A program made the translations under genes and the position numbers. DNA of 5,455 nucleotides. Origin: Chitinophagaceae bacterium (lineage in GTDB: Bacteria > Bacteroidota > Bacteroidia > Chitinophagales > Chitinophagaceae). Positions 4,936 to 5,455 of this stretch are shown here, in pieces. Position 1 is the stretch's first letter; each line of letters starts with the position of its first letter. Under the pieces are notes generated by a model. The model did not search any database. It was not told where the DNA came from and worked only from the letters and a program-made list of their open reading frames with translations. The stretch lies in NCBI GenBank assembly GCA_025351145.1, contig JANXWM010000367.1, positions 1 through 5,455 on the forward strand, in the 5' to 3' direction.

Positions 4936-5455
4936 ATGAAGGTTTATCAGGATATTCAAAATCTGCCCCAATTCCGCAATGCGGTTATTACTATTGGTAC
5001 ATTCGATGGTGTGCATACGGGGCATCAGCAGATTATAGCACAACTAAAACAGGAAGCGGCATTAATCAATGGAGAAACGGTTATTATTACGTTTCACCCC
5101 CACCCAAGAAAAATTGTTTCTTCCAAAGCGCTTTATATACTTAATACCCTAAGCGAAAAAATTGAATTACTTGAAGCTAAGGGTATTGATCATTTAGTGG
5201 TTGTTCCTTTTGACGATGGTTTTGCCCAGCAAAGCGCCGGGGATTATGTAAAAAATTTCCTGTTCGAAAAATTTCATCCACATACGGTGATTATTGGTTA
5301 TGATCATCGTTTTGGAAAAGGCAGGCAGGGCGATTATCATTCTTTGGAAGACTACGGAAAGCAGCTTGGTTTTTTGGTGAAAGAAATTCCCGAACATGTG
5401 CTGAATAATATTACTGTAAGTTCTACCCGTATAAGGGAGTCGCTGCTAAACAGCG
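4936..5455 (+). CDS. ribF: Bifunctional riboflavin kinase/FAD synthetase, N-terminal part
   Basis: The frame runs open from the ATG at 4936 to the window edge, giving 173 residues of a protein usually about 310 long. RibF phosphorylates riboflavin to FMN and adenylates FMN to FAD in the cytoplasm. Only the N-terminal FAD synthetase (nucleotidyltransferase) domain is visible: ITIGTFDGVHTGHQ (18-31) with the HxGH nucleotide-binding motif at 27-30, TFHPHPR (52-58), GYDHRFGKGRQGD (121-133) and SSTRIRESL (162-170), which matches the conserved S-S-T-x-I-R segment. The C-terminal riboflavin kinase domain lies beyond the edge. The start is clear: the MKVYQDIQNLP opening is typical for Bacteroidota RibF, and the promoter element is only 9 nt away. 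It is divergent from purM. No FMN riboswitch is possible in the few leader bases, which suggests expression is not controlled that way. Confidence 0.95.
   Translation, partial: MKVYQDIQNLPQFRNAVITIGTFDGVHTGHQQIIAQLKQEAALINGETVIITFHPHPRKIVSSKALYILNTLSEKIELLEAKGIDHLVVVPFDDGFAQQSAGDYVKNFLFEKFHPHTVIIGYDHRFGKGRQGDYHSLEDYGKQLGFLVKEIPEHVLNNITVSSTRIRESLLNS

Overview
This window looks like chromosomal DNA from a Bacteroidota bacterium, most likely of the Chitinophagaceae type. The evidence is the lack of Shine-Dalgarno sites before the genes, TAnnTTTG-type -7 promoter elements, a carboxypeptidase-regulatory-like secreted protein, a DUF6268-type outer-membrane barrel, the long Bacteroidota form of PurM, and several short dispersed repeats of a style common in that phylum. 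The genus is an inference from protein and repeat style; no 16S rRNA or other marker is present.

Layout, left to right. Positions 1-87 (minus) hold the first codons of a ChrB-domain (chromate resistance-type) protein whose third codon is TGA where the family normally has Trp. Three minus-strand genes for exported proteins follow: a carboxypeptidase-regulatory-like domain protein (236-1147), a DUF6268-type outer-membrane barrel (1317-2153) and an unrecognised outer-membrane barrel-like protein (2217-2981). A gene-poor, repeat-rich stretch occupies 2982-3498. Next is the minus-strand purM-like AIR synthase (3499 to about 4731). Divergent from it on the plus strand is the start of ribF (4936 to the window edge), which makes FMN and FAD. 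The two biosynthetic genes share a 204-bp divergent promoter region; no functional link between them and the envelope genes is apparent.

The most unusual feature is the density of small dispersed repeats. One family, about 51 bp long (core ACAAGWGTGCGACGCAAG, then GATGCCAT, then TGCCGG after a constant 10-nt spacer), occurs five times and occupies four of the five intergenic gaps. Copies 1 and 2 have identical 32-bp cores in opposite orientation flanking one gene. Copies 3 and 4 form an inverted pair with a 21-bp perfect arm. Copy 5 carries a 16-bp perfect palindrome at its variable point and supplies the first possible ATG of purM. A second, GC-rich family (AAGCCCCC-NN-CCCCTRAAGGGG) occurs once in frame inside purM and once next to the ribF promoter. 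A third type, a GTTTGCA heptamer array, lies in frame inside purM. The purM reading frame has therefore apparently absorbed two unrelated intergenic-type repeats without being broken. No mobile-element gene, CRISPR array, tRNA or rRNA was seen.
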